From Opitutales bacterium (GTDB lineage: Bacteria; Verrucomicrobiota; Verrucomicrobiia; Opitutales; JABSRG01), in the NCBI GenBank assembly GCA_028280845.1, contig JANQKZ010000053.1:62001-126000 (forward strand): DNA of 64,000 nt, given 5' to 3'. Below the pieces are notes generated by a model that was given only the letters and a program-made list of their open reading frames with translations, had not been told where the DNA came from and did no database searches. Position 1 is the stretch's first letter, and every line of letters starts with the position of its first letter. The position numbers and the translations under genes were made by a program. Shown in pieces: positions 36,605 through 45,200 of the stretch.

Positions 36605-37492
36605 ATGACTACGGCTCACCATTTCAGTCTGGCCACCGCCCTGGCCACACTGGCACTTACCTTGTCTGCCTGTACCACGACAGACCCGGATCCCTTTGTC
36701 GCCGCAAATCACACCATGCGCCTCTCTCTGATCTCCGTCGAAGAGGCGGAGGGAGATACCGGGGAGATCGACTATGTTGTCGATGCCAACCAGGAGCTGG
36801 TCACCCTGGACGACAGTTTTTTCGAAGAGGAATTCGACGATGACGTAGCACTTGTGGAAATCAGTGACCCGATCGAACCCTTTAACCGGGCCATGTTTGC
36901 TTTTAATGATTGGACCTATCGCAGAATTCTACGACCGGTCTCCCGGGGATACGCGCAAATCATGCCAAATCCGATGGAGGAAGGGATTGATAACTTCTTC
37001 AGCAACCTGCTCTTTCCCTCTCGGTTGGTGAACCACACGCTCCAGGCAGATTTTGTCCGGGCCGGCCGGGAAACTCAGCGATTTATTTATGATTCAACAG
37101 CCGGGTTGCTCGGCTTCATGAAGCCCTCTGCTGATTTCCCCGAGCTTCAGGGAACGGGAACTGACACCGGGGTAACGCTAGCGGTCTGGGGACTCGACCA
37201 CGGTTTCTATGTGGTTTGGCCAATTCTAGGCCCCTCATCTCTCCGGGATTCCGTTGGACGCGTTGGGGATGGGTTCCTCAACCCTACGTTTTATATGCAA
37301 AGCAACGAAGCCAAAATTGGCCTCAATCTGGTTTCCTTCCTGAATTCATCCGACGAATTGCTCGAGGGGTATTTTGTGCTCAAGGACGCCTCCCTCGACC
37401 CTTACATCGGTATGCGTGACGCCTATGCCCAGCGACGCGAACAGGGCGAGGTTTCCAAGCGGGATCAAACCTTGTTCCGGGTCTTCTTCTGA
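36605..37492 (+). CDS. mlaA: Outer-membrane lipoprotein MlaA (VacJ)
   Basis: 295 residues with a lipoprotein signal ending LSAC (Cys23). After an acidic linker (about 45-90), ISDPIEPFNRAMFAFNDWTYRRI and the later GLDHGFYVVWPILGPSSLRDSVG are the VacJ/MlaA core. MlaA sits in the outer membrane and extracts mislocalised outer-leaflet phospholipids for MlaC. The acidic linker is longer than in E. coli. It closes the mla operon, 71 bp after mlaC. Confidence 0.94.
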   Translation: MTTAHHFSLATALATLALTLSACTTTDPDPFVAANHTMRLSLISVEEAEGDTGEIDYVVDANQELVTLDDSFFEEEFDDDVALVEISDPIEPFNRAMFAFNDWTYRRILRPVSRGYAQIMPNPMEEGIDNFFSNLLFPSRLVNHTLQADFVRAGRETQRFIYDSTAGLLGFMKPSADFPELQGTGTDTGVTLAVWGLDHGFYVVWPILGPSSLRDSVGRVGDGFLNPTFYMQSNEAKIGLNLVSFLNSSDELLEGYFVLKDASLDPYIGMRDAYAQRREQGEVSKRDQTLFRVFF

Positions 37493-37581
37493 TCCGGCTA
37501 CGCTCATAGCGCTCAGCATTTGTATTATCTTCTGGGCAAGCTTGCGCTCTATATGATACAGGCTTATTAATTGTATCGTTT

Positions 37582-37953
37582 ATGGATTCGCCCTCCAGCC
37601 CATTTAACTCGACTCATCTCATGACCATGGTCGGGCATGACACGGAAATGGCTTTGCAGGTGATACAGACATTCATTGATCAATCCGATCGGCTTTGTGA
37701 TGAAATTGACACCATGGTTCGGGCCCACCAGCTTCGTCCATTATGCCAAGTTGTGCATAAACTCTCCGGTAGTGCGCGAACCCTTGGAGCGGAGCCCCTG
37801 GGTCAACTCTGCAAATCCATAGAGATTCAGCTGGACGGCCTGGATACATGGTCAAAATCAGCTTCTCATTGGGTATCCCCCATCCGGGGCCATTACGTGG
37901 AACTGAGGGAGGTGCTCGTTCAATTCATGGAACAAACCCGAACCGGATCATAG
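37582..37953 (+). CDS. Histidine phosphotransfer (HPt) domain protein
   Basis: 123 residues, essentially one four-helix HPt domain. His59 in VVHKLSGSARTLGA is the probable phosphoryl-accepting histidine (consensus HxLKGxxxxLGA, with Ser for Lys here). Such proteins relay phosphate between hybrid kinases and response regulators. It has no kinase partner in the window, and the only receiver protein is the orphan at 42705. It begins 89 bp after mlaA and could be cotranscribed or independent. A pair of perfect short hairpins follows the stop. Confidence 0.8.
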   Translation: MDSPSSPFNSTHLMTMVGHDTEMALQVIQTFIDQSDRLCDEIDTMVRAHQLRPLCQVVHKLSGSARTLGAEPLGQLCKSIEIQLDGLDTWSKSASHWVSPIRGHYVELREVLVQFMEQTRTGS

Positions 37954-37985
37954 TGCCAGGCACTGAGTGCTCAAAAGTAGCACTC
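37952..37985. repeat. Two tandem perfect short palindromes
   Basis: AGTGCC-A-GGCACT (37952-37964) is followed at once by GAGTGCT-CAAAAGT-AGCACTC (37965-37985), two perfect inverted repeats starting within the stop codon of the HPt gene. No T-run follows, so they are not a classical terminator. They lie in the 240-bp gap between convergent genes. Confidence 0.55.
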
Positions 37986-38193
37986 TGTTGGCTCGGTTTC
38001 GTATCGAGACTTTCCAGGATGATTCCTTCAATTCTGGATAATCGATACCCTCACCTTGAACACTGACAAGGTTTGCAAATTCAGGGAAGGAAGCTACCCG
38101 GTTCCTGGCCCAATCCGGCACTCGGTAAATGGATTCGCCTGGAAATAGGCAGCATCCGTATTGCTGATTTTATCACTTCCAGCCCGTTGCAGA

Positions 38194-40827
38194 TCAATTA
38201 TCCACACTGAGTGCCCGATCAATGGTATATAATAAAAGGTTGCGATGGGCCCTGGTCTGGAGCGAAACAGAATCATCCGCCGATTTTATATGATCCGCGA
38301 GACGTTGAAGTTGATACAGGGCTGCCGCCGTAGCTTGAGGATTGGCTGTAGCCTCACGGAATATCGTGACCAGGCGGTCGATATACTTCAGCTGTAGATT
38401 TTGCCGGAAGGTATTTACTTCAGTTTGTATGTCGGCCTCAAAAACCACTTTTGTTAAGTCATCCAGGTAAATCGCAATCGGGTATTCATTTCCATAAAGA
38501 CTGGAATTGGTCATTCGTTTGAGCATCGTTGGATGCAGGATCTGGTCCAGAATCCGGCCTTGAAAGCTGAGAACCCGCTCATGAACCTTAGGGTCAAGGG
38601 TATATTCCCAATGCCGCCACCCTCGCCGCTCCTCCAACAGATAGGGGTAGGTTTCCTTCCCCATCACCCAGGCATTCGGGGCAAAGAGATAGTTGGAAAG
38701 TAATGCCAAGGCATGCTGTTGATCCTTGAGAGGGACAGGTCGGAGGGGAAGGTCTGCGTCTTGCTGTCCGGCCACGGATCCATCTACATAGACTCCACCA
38801 ATCTGTTTGGATACTACATCTAATTCCCATCTGAATCTGGCCGTCAGGGTAAGGAAAGCTGTCAACAGGTCATTATAGCTGTCGCCCTCGACCACCATTT
38901 TTTCCATGAGCTCCCCCATGGCATTTTCGATCAGGAGCATCCGGTCCTCCGCGTATCGCAGGGGATCCGTGGACATATCAAAAATCATGGCTTCCGGATC
39001 GATACCCTTCCCTGCCCACCGCATATCATCGGCATCATTGGCATAATCCAAGCCCGGCTCATTGGAACGATTGAGAATCGCCTGCAGGCGTGCCTCTTCC
39101 GCCTCCGGATCGTCAAGGGCCTCGGAGTACCCATATTGGATTACCCAATGATCATAGGGTCCGGGCCGGGTAGAAGAAAAATCACCATGTTTCCGCCCCA
39201 GTGGCGCAAGATTGACCGGATCATACTCCATTACCGTCGAAACCGTGACGCCCCGGGTGATACCGGGGTCTACCAGATCTTCGGGGCTATGCAACCGACT
39301 CGCTTTGAAGTTGTGGGCCATGCCGAGCGTGTGCCCTACCTCATGCATAATCAGGCTGAATAGCGTTTCATGCGACAGCCGTGTCAACTCCTGGTCATCC
39401 GCACCGGAGGCATGGAGGATAGACTTCGATGCCATAAGGTCCTGAACCTTATAGTGACTGTATGAGCATTCATAAGGATCTTCAGGGAAGATTAGATCCA
39501 TCCCTTGCTCCTCGGTATCGACAAACATACGCTGGGTCAGCAGATGGCCCCGTAACCCGGTAAATTCTAACATGATATCCGCTCCGAGCATTTGGCCCGT
39601 GCGCGGATCACTGAAACTGGGGCCATATCCTCCATAGCTCAGCTCAGGCGAAGACACCCATCGTAACACGTTATACCGAATATCTTCGGCATCCCATTCC
39701 GCATCATCTGGCTGGATATTTACCGCAATGGCATTAGTGAAACCAGCCGATTCAAAGGCTTCATTCCAAGCCAGTACGGCGTCTCGGACGGTCTCCCGAA
39801 ATTCAACCGGGGTAGTATTCTCAATCCAGAATGTAATCGGTTCTACGGGGTCTGACAAGGCGGCCCTCGGATTCTTTTTTACCAGATGCCAACGCCGGAT
39901 CACATCTTTATATGGGGCATAACTCACTTCGGTTAAATCCGTCCTCAGGATTAGAAAGTAACCCATGCGCGGATCGGCCCTTCGCATCTGGTAATCATTC
40001 TCGGGAGCTTCGAGCAGGTGGTGAGTATGGCTGATCGTGAGATAGCGGGGATCCGTCACTTCCGCCCCTCCATAATTGGTAGGAGCGGGGTTCTCATAAA
40101 CGTAATCTACATCCAGCCGGATGTTTTCCGGAAAAGCCTTAATCTGGGCAAGTCGGGTTTTATCTTTACTGAGTTTGCCCACCTTGAAGGGGTTTTTGTC
40201 CTTACTCTCAGGATCCCGGGGAAAATTTATCAAAGCAAATGCTTCAGACAAAAAGAGATCATCCGCCTCAATGAGTATGGTTCCCGCCTCTTCATCCTCT
40301 GCCACAATTTTTGCAGTTCCAATAACCGGAGTGTTGATGTTGGACTGCGCAGACCGAGCCAACGGGCTTTCCGGGTCATAAACATAATGGGTATTAATCC
40401 GCTTAAAATCCAATCGATCGAAGTGGCGATCTATACGAAAGATATAACTTGACCGGTAGGTCCCTTTTCGGTGGCCGGTGCGAGGCGTGCTGTTGCGCGC
40501 CATAGAAAAATAGATGAAATCCCGATCCAGTTGATCCTCTCGAATCAGCATCTGGATACGACCATCTTCGGGATCTTGAAAGAAAGTGAAGAGGCCCTCC
40601 ATTTCGGTGTGATCCTCAGTCAATTCAGCAATGGTCTTTTTATCCTCCTCCTCTTTGTCTTCATCAACCGTACTTTCCTCTAACCCTGATCGGGCCCCAT
40701 TCTCGTCCTCCGGTGCCATATCGCTGGAAGCTGTTTCCTCAACTGAAGCCGGAGAGCATCCAATGGTGGCCAATACAAGCCCAATACTCACAATAAAAGA
40801 TATGATCAGAACCGTTACTTTTTGCAT
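38194..40827 (-). CDS. Zinc-dependent metalloprotease lipoprotein (DUF5117/Met_zincin type)
   Basis: 877 residues from the ATG at 40827, which yields a lipoprotein signal ending IGC. An upstream in-frame extension to 40884 is rejected. A charged low-complexity stretch follows the lipid anchor (EDEKEEEDKK-like), then DUF5117-type domains (SYIFRIDRHFDRLDFKRI). The catalytic zinc site is HEVGHTLGMAH (His495, Glu496, His499, His505), an extended metzincin motif. Members of this family in Bacteroidota and related phyla are large exported peptidases of unknown substrate. It is the only gene in its unit and is preceded by a long leader region. Confidence 0.86.
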   Translation of the reverse strand: MQKVTVLIISFIVSIGLVLATIGCSPASVEETASSDMAPEDENGARSGLEESTVDEDKEEEDKKTIAELTEDHTEMEGLFTFFQDPEDGRIQMLIREDQLDRDFIYFSMARNSTPRTGHRKGTYRSSYIFRIDRHFDRLDFKRINTHYVYDPESPLARSAQSNINTPVIGTAKIVAEDEEAGTILIEADDLFLSEAFALINFPRDPESKDKNPFKVGKLSKDKTRLAQIKAFPENIRLDVDYVYENPAPTNYGGAEVTDPRYLTISHTHHLLEAPENDYQMRRADPRMGYFLILRTDLTEVSYAPYKDVIRRWHLVKKNPRAALSDPVEPITFWIENTTPVEFRETVRDAVLAWNEAFESAGFTNAIAVNIQPDDAEWDAEDIRYNVLRWVSSPELSYGGYGPSFSDPRTGQMLGADIMLEFTGLRGHLLTQRMFVDTEEQGMDLIFPEDPYECSYSHYKVQDLMASKSILHASGADDQELTRLSHETLFSLIMHEVGHTLGMAHNFKASRLHSPEDLVDPGITRGVTVSTVMEYDPVNLAPLGRKHGDFSSTRPGPYDHWVIQYGYSEALDDPEAEEARLQAILNRSNEPGLDYANDADDMRWAGKGIDPEAMIFDMSTDPLRYAEDRMLLIENAMGELMEKMVVEGDSYNDLLTAFLTLTARFRWELDVVSKQIGGVYVDGSVAGQQDADLPLRPVPLKDQQHALALLSNYLFAPNAWVMGKETYPYLLEERRGWRHWEYTLDPKVHERVLSFQGRILDQILHPTMLKRMTNSSLYGNEYPIAIYLDDLTKVVFEADIQTEVNTFRQNLQLKYIDRLVTIFREATANPQATAAALYQLQRLADHIKSADDSVSLQTRAHRNLLLYTIDRALSVDN

Positions 40828-41042
40828 TAAGATCAACCTGTCATAAATCGTAACTTTTTCCAACCAGTTTAACATTCCCTTCACCCCGGGCTGATTTTAA
40901 AATCCCGAATACATATTGAATAATTTTAAGCACCCAGATCCACATAGTTACTCACTCTCTCCTCACAGACCATAGAATCGCTTAATCCATCTTATTCAGC
41001 ACAACCCTCCAAACGTGCAGCGTAACCTCATCCCCGTTTGCT

Positions 41043-41075
41043 AAAAAAAGAAAGGCCGTGGGTTTCCTCGGCCTT
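41043..41075 (-). terminator. Minus-strand intrinsic terminator upstream of the metalloprotease gene
   Basis: On the minus strand AAGGCCG (41075-41069), a 10-nt loop and CGGCCTT (41058-41052) form a stem, followed by TCTTTTTTT (to 41043). It lies about 215 bp before the metalloprotease start on the same strand, so it is either a leader attenuator or the end of an unannotated short transcript. Confidence 0.65.
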
Positions 41076-41122
41076 AGAAGGCTTACTCACATTTGGCTTA
41101 AGCCAGAAGTGGATGTTTAACC

Positions 41123-41162
41123 AATCCTCACAGATCTACAAGGTAAAGAATCTTCACAGATC
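41123..41162. repeat. Direct repeats AATCYTCACAGATC, 26 bp apart
   Basis: AATCCTCACAGATC (41123-41136) and AATCTTCACAGATC (41149-41162) differ by one base. A shorter copy, TCCTCACAGACC, is at 40960-40971. The preceding TTTAACCA and the following ATCTACA make the segment look like a degenerate copy of the widespread ACCACAGAT-type intergenic repeat, but operator use is possible. Confidence 0.5.
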
Positions 41163-41265
41163 GGCTCAATTTATTACATTAATAAAAATAATAATTTTCT
41201 CGTTTTTCATAAGTTTATCTACACACTGATGGGCTGACTGATTTGACCTTAACCACGGAAAATTC

Positions 41266-42681
41266 ATGCAATCTCCAAAGAAAATTATTGGGATGGTGTT
41301 GGCTGTACTGGGCCTGCTGATCCCTATTTTGATTGATATAAACGGGCTGACCTATGCCGGAGAAATCGCCTTAGGCATCTTCTTCATGGCTGCTATTCTC
41401 TGGATTTCGGAAGCGGTCCCCATTTGGTCGACCTCGCTCCTGGTTATTTTCCTGCAGGTCCTGTTACTCTCCAATAAGAGCCTGCTCCTGAATGAGGGAA
41501 ACCTGGAGGGATTTGCTCCACCGCCCTACCAGACATTTTACAATTCGATGGCCAGTACCATCATCATCCTATTCCTGGGTGGTTTTTATTTGGCGGCGGC
41601 GGCCGTAAAATACGGCTTGGATAAGAATTTGACCCGGATGATGCTGAAACTCTTCGGGACCAGGTCCTCGAACGTAGTGCTGGGTTTGCTCATTAGTACG
41701 GCAACCCTGTCTGCCTTCATGAGTAATACGGCTACTGCGGCCATGATGATCACGGTCGTTCTCCCCATCATTGCCAATCTGAAAGCAGACGACCCCCTGC
41801 GAATCGGTGTAGCCATGGCCATTCCATGCGGTGCGAATATCGGCGGCATTGCCACCCCAATCGGCACCCCCCCGAACGCGGTTGTATTGGGCGCCCTGGC
41901 AGAACAGGGAGTTACCATATCCTTCGCCCAGTGGATGATGATCGCCGTTCCAATCGTGGTCGTCGTCCTTTTCATTACCTGGCGCGCGCTTCTGATTATC
42001 TTTCCTCCTCAAAGTAAACAGCTGGATTTATCCATCGAATCCGGGTGGAATACCTCGCCCCTGGCCATCGCCACCTATATCATCTTTGGCCTGACAGTCC
42101 TGCTCTGGGTGACAGACAAGATCCATGGAATCTCGTCCAGTATTGTTGCCTTCCTTCCGATTGCCTCGATGTCCCTCCTCGGCATTATCACTAAAGGAGA
42201 TTTAAAAACCTTCAGCTGGGATGTGCTCTGGCTCATGGCTGGTGGACTATCGCTCGGAATCTCCATGCGTTACGGGCCCGCTGAATGGCTGATTGGTCTG
42301 GTCGATTGGACGATGTTCGGCCCAGTCATCGTCGTCTGTCTGCTCGGGTTTATTGGCTACATCTTGAGCAACCTGATTTCCAACACGGTGGCCGCCACCA
42401 TCCTGGTCCCGATCGCCATAACCATGGGCATGTCGGGAGCCGTAGGGCAAACCTTCAACTGGATCCTGGCCAGCATCGTCGTCGGCATGATGGTCAGCTT
42501 CTCCATGCTGCTGCCCATTTCCACCCCGCCGAACGCGATCGCCATGAGCACGGGGATGATCGAGACAAAACACATGACCCGGATTGGAGTTGTGGTTGGC
42601 GTTGTTGGATACCTGCTCTCCATCCTTTTCGGGCTTTTTGTCTGGAAGCATTTTATCCCACCCCTCCCGGTTGCCGGCTAA
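41266..42681 (+). CDS. SLC13/DASS-family sodium:anion symporter
   Basis: 471 residues with about 11 TM spans. Both DASS substrate-binding SNT motifs are present: SNT at 153-155 (FMSNTATAAMM) and SNT at 372-374 (LISNTVAATILVPI). The two inverted repeats are separated by a short hydrophilic loop (about 240-265). Relatives such as VcINDY and SdcS import succinate, malate or other dicarboxylates, and some take sulfate, so the anion here is unknown. It begins behind the long divergent region and is followed 23 bp later by the response regulator, which may be its cotranscribed partner. Confidence 0.93.
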   Translation: MQSPKKIIGMVLAVLGLLIPILIDINGLTYAGEIALGIFFMAAILWISEAVPIWSTSLLVIFLQVLLLSNKSLLLNEGNLEGFAPPPYQTFYNSMASTIIILFLGGFYLAAAAVKYGLDKNLTRMMLKLFGTRSSNVVLGLLISTATLSAFMSNTATAAMMITVVLPIIANLKADDPLRIGVAMAIPCGANIGGIATPIGTPPNAVVLGALAEQGVTISFAQWMMIAVPIVVVVLFITWRALLIIFPPQSKQLDLSIESGWNTSPLAIATYIIFGLTVLLWVTDKIHGISSSIVAFLPIASMSLLGIITKGDLKTFSWDVLWLMAGGLSLGISMRYGPAEWLIGLVDWTMFGPVIVVCLLGFIGYILSNLISNTVAATILVPIAITMGMSGAVGQTFNWILASIVVGMMVSFSMLLPISTPPNAIAMSTGMIETKHMTRIGVVVGVVGYLLSILFGLFVWKHFIPPLPVAG

Positions 42682-42704
42682 CCCCTTAAGTAGAAAGCTT
42701 ACCC

Positions 42705-43199
42705 ATGAACAAGATTTATATTCTGTCTGTCGAAGATGAAGTCGAAGTCCAGGACGCAATCATACGCGACCTGGCCGATTTCGAAGAAGTCTTCCCCATT
42801 GAGACCGCTGCTTCCGCCCAGGAGGCTCGAGACCTTATAGCCTCTATTGAAAAAAAGGGCGACTACATCGGAGTCATCTTTTGTGATCATATCATGACTG
42901 GCCAGAACGGCGTGGATCTCCTCGTCGAACTCCACCGCAAGGATTACACCCGGGAAACGCGCAAAGTCCTCGTGACTGCCCACGCGGGCCTGGAAGACAC
43001 AGTAGAAGCCGTAAACAAGGCTGAATTAGGGCATTACATCTCCAAGCCGTGGAAAAAAGATGACATCCAAAAGGTGGCTCGAACCCAGCTCAGCGAATAT
43101 ATTCTGGCGAAGAAAATCCCGCCATTGCCCTACATGAAATACCTGGACCCAATTATTATGGGCGAGGCCATTCGCGAAGGACTTATTGGAGACCGGTAA
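42705..43199 (+). CDS. Orphan single-domain response regulator
   Basis: 164 residues: a receiver domain with the acidic pair Asp11/Glu12 (LSVEDE), phospho-acceptor Asp61 (IFCDHIM), Thr91 and Lys114 (ISKPWKKDD). YISKPWK is of the type seen in degenerate-output regulators of GGDEF/HD-GYP and PAS systems. After the receiver comes a helical tail of about 40 residues (YILAKKIPPLPYMKYLDP) without a DNA-binding domain. It lies 23 bp after the SLC13 gene, ending at a strong terminator. No sensor kinase is nearby. Confidence 0.88.
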   Translation: MNKIYILSVEDEVEVQDAIIRDLADFEEVFPIETAASAQEARDLIASIEKKGDYIGVIFCDHIMTGQNGVDLLVELHRKDYTRETRKVLVTAHAGLEDTVEAVNKAELGHYISKPWKKDDIQKVARTQLSEYILAKKIPPLPYMKYLDPIIMGEAIREGLIGDR

Positions 43200-43223
43200 G
43201 CACCGGCACAATCGATTTTTCCC

Positions 43224-43261
43224 AAGCAACCGATTAGGAGATCCCAATCGGTTGCTTTTTT
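43224..43261 (+). terminator. Intrinsic terminator after the response regulator
   Basis: A perfect 12-bp stem, AAGCAACCGATT (43224-43235) with AATCGGTTGCTT (43246-43257), and a 10-nt loop run into six T residues (43256-43261). It ends the SLC13-regulator transcript, 25 bp after the stop. Confidence 0.9.
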
Positions 43262-43358
43262 GGTCTGTTCCCTGAACCATTTTACAATCAAATGGGTCGG
43301 AAGGTTGTCGAGCACTGCCTCCATCGGGTAGAAATATGCAACACTCTATCTTTTGCGT

Positions 43359-44294
43359 ATGATTCAGGAAGCTCCCCCAAACCGCTATATTGACTCCATG
43401 CCCCTCCTTGAAACGGGCGACTTCAAGGCCCTCTGGAAACGGGTCCATGAAGAAGGTTATCTCTTTTTCCGCCAACTCCTGCCCAAGGAGCCGATTTTTG
43501 AGGTTCGTCAGAAAATCCTTGAAGTGGTCGACCACTATGGATGGCTCAAGGCCAATGATGAGGGCCTCGACAACCTGGCTGATGTCGAGACGGTCAACCA
43601 GATGAATCTGGAGGACATGAAATATGGTGTCGGAGTCACGGACGAGGCCTATGAAACTATCCAGAAGATTGAGGCCTTCCACCGCCTTCCGCACCACCCT
43701 AATATTCTAAATCTCTACCGGGGGCTCTTTGATGATGAAGTCTTGCCCCATGCCCGGCACATTGCCCGTGTGGTGACCCCACACCAGAGCATTCCACCCA
43801 CCCCTCAACACCAGGACTACCCCCTCATCCAGGGAAGCAAAAATTTCTGGACATGCTGGTTCCCCCTCGGGGATTGCCCACGCGAAATGGGCTCGCTCAC
43901 CGTCTTGAGAAAATCCCAGCATAGCGGATATATCCCTGTCAGCCGGGTTCAAGGAGCCGGCGAAATCGCCGCCCAGCTCTGTCCCGGAGAAGACACCTGG
44001 ATTGAAGGGGATTTCGAGGCCGGAGATGTCCTTACCTTTCCCTGTTTCACCGTCCACAAGGCGCTGAAATCCCAATACCCGGAGCGCATTCGCCTCTCCT
44101 TAGACCTGAGGTATCAACCCTTGAGCGAAGAAGTGGAACGGCGGTCCATTGAGCCCCACGCATACCAAATCGGCTGGTCGGATATCTACAAAGACTGGAG
44201 TGACGACCGCTACCAATATTATTGGGAGAAACTCCCCCTGAAAATGGGCGATTGGGATGATACCCTGGTCCAACCCTCGCGGCGGATCTGCTAA
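43359..44294 (+). CDS. Phytanoyl-CoA dioxygenase (PhyH)-family protein
   Basis: 311 residues from the ATG at 43359 (an in-frame TTG at 43353 is the only other choice). 2-oxoglutarate/Fe(II) dioxygenase fold: metal ligands His151 and Asp153 in PQHQDYPLIQG and His233 in FTVHKALKS, with a probable 2OG-binding Arg shortly after in RIRLSLDLRYQP. GYLFFRQLLPKEPI at the N-terminus is the usual PhyH opening. Substrates in this family range from fatty acyl-CoAs to small osmolytes and nucleosides, so no substrate is assigned. Convergent with the FAH-family gene. Confidence 0.82.
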   Translation: MIQEAPPNRYIDSMPLLETGDFKALWKRVHEEGYLFFRQLLPKEPIFEVRQKILEVVDHYGWLKANDEGLDNLADVETVNQMNLEDMKYGVGVTDEAYETIQKIEAFHRLPHHPNILNLYRGLFDDEVLPHARHIARVVTPHQSIPPTPQHQDYPLIQGSKNFWTCWFPLGDCPREMGSLTVLRKSQHSGYIPVSRVQGAGEIAAQLCPGEDTWIEGDFEAGDVLTFPCFTVHKALKSQYPERIRLSLDLRYQPLSEEVERRSIEPHAYQIGWSDIYKDWSDDRYQYYWEKLPLKMGDWDDTLVQPSRRIC

Positions 44295-44314
44295 AAGCCT
44301 TTCCTTGGAGAGCT

Positions 44315-45166
44315 CTACCCCTGCACCAGGGTCTGTTGTTGTTCCCCCAGGTGATCAATCCCCAGGCGAACGACATCGCCCTCTTTTAAATACCGCGGCG
44401 GGTTCAACCCGAGGCCAACGCCCGGAGGGGTTCCCGTGGAAATCACATCTCCGGGCTCCAGAGTCATGAACTGGCTCAAGTAGGATAGGATATGGGGGAT
44501 GTTGAAGATGAGTTCCCGGGTGTTGCCATCCTGCAAGCGTTCACCGTTCACCTCCAGCCAGAGATTCAGGTCATTGACATCCGGAATTTCATCCGGAGTG
44601 ACCAAATAGGGCCCACACGGAGCAAAAGTATCTGCCGATTTCCCTTTCACCCACTGTCCCCCGCGTTCGAGTTGCCAGGCGCGCTCGGAGTAATCGTTCA
44701 TGACCATGTATCCGGCGATACCGGCTTCGGCCTCAGCTTCCGACACACGGGAAAGGGATTTACCCACGACCACGGCAAGCTCCACTTCCCAATCCGTTTT
44801 TTCGGAGCCCGGGGGAATGACACAGTCATCATTCGGGCCACAGTAGGATGTGGTGGCCTTGAAAAAAAGGACCGGCTCGGCGGGCGGCTCCATTCCGGAC
44901 TCCCTCGCATGGTCGGCATAGTTCAGCCCGATGCAGATGATTTTGCCGGGTCGTTCTATAGGCGCCCCTATTCGAACATCGGGGGGAATCTCAGGTGCCT
45001 GGTCACCCGCTTGCTCCACCCACTGTTCGAGTGTATGGAAGCCGTCCTGGCTGAAAAAATCACCGTTGTAGGTAGAGCACGCCGGACTGGCGTCTACCAT
45101 CTTTCCATTCTTTAAAAGAACACCGGGCTTTTCTTGCCCGGCGGGGCCATATCGGAATAGTTTCAT
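44315..45166 (-). CDS. Fumarylacetoacetate hydrolase-family protein
   Basis: 283 residues. The C-terminal FAH fold carries the metal triad Glu127, Glu129 (DWEVELAVV) and Asp158 (MVMNDYSERAWQ), with IGLNYADHARESG at the entry. The family contains 2,4-diketo-3-deoxy-L-fuconate hydrolase, ureidoglycolate lyase and acylpyruvases, which split or hydrolyse beta-diketo acids. The gene is last in the symporter-sulfatase-isomerase operon, which makes cleavage of a diketo-deoxy sugar acid the best guess. A 34-bp gap separates it from the isomerase gene. Confidence 0.85.
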   Translation of the reverse strand: MKLFRYGPAGQEKPGVLLKNGKMVDASPACSTYNGDFFSQDGFHTLEQWVEQAGDQAPEIPPDVRIGAPIERPGKIICIGLNYADHARESGMEPPAEPVLFFKATTSYCGPNDDCVIPPGSEKTDWEVELAVVVGKSLSRVSEAEAEAGIAGYMVMNDYSERAWQLERGGQWVKGKSADTFAPCGPYLVTPDEIPDVNDLNLWLEVNGERLQDGNTRELIFNIPHILSYLSQFMTLEPGDVISTGTPPGVGLGLNPPRYLKEGDVVRLGIDHLGEQQQTLVQG

Positions 45167-45200
45167 ATGTTATCGTAGGGGTTGAGGAGTTGTTAAAGGT

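Larger units (their letters stand above)
40828..41265. other. 438-bp divergent intergenic region with several regulatory-looking elements
   Basis: It separates the metalloprotease (minus) and SLC13 transporter (plus). It contains a minus-strand intrinsic terminator (41043-41075), three copies of a TCYTCACAGAYC phrase (40960, 41125, 41151) and an AT-rich block (about 41170-41215). TTAACCACGGAAAATTC (about 41249-41265) ends just before the plus-strand start. No ORF of credible quality is present. Confidence 0.6.

Noticed and set aside
41038-41229. 63-codon plus-strand ORF in the divergent region
   Set aside because: It is built over the minus-strand terminator and repeat segment, so it is not credible as a gene.
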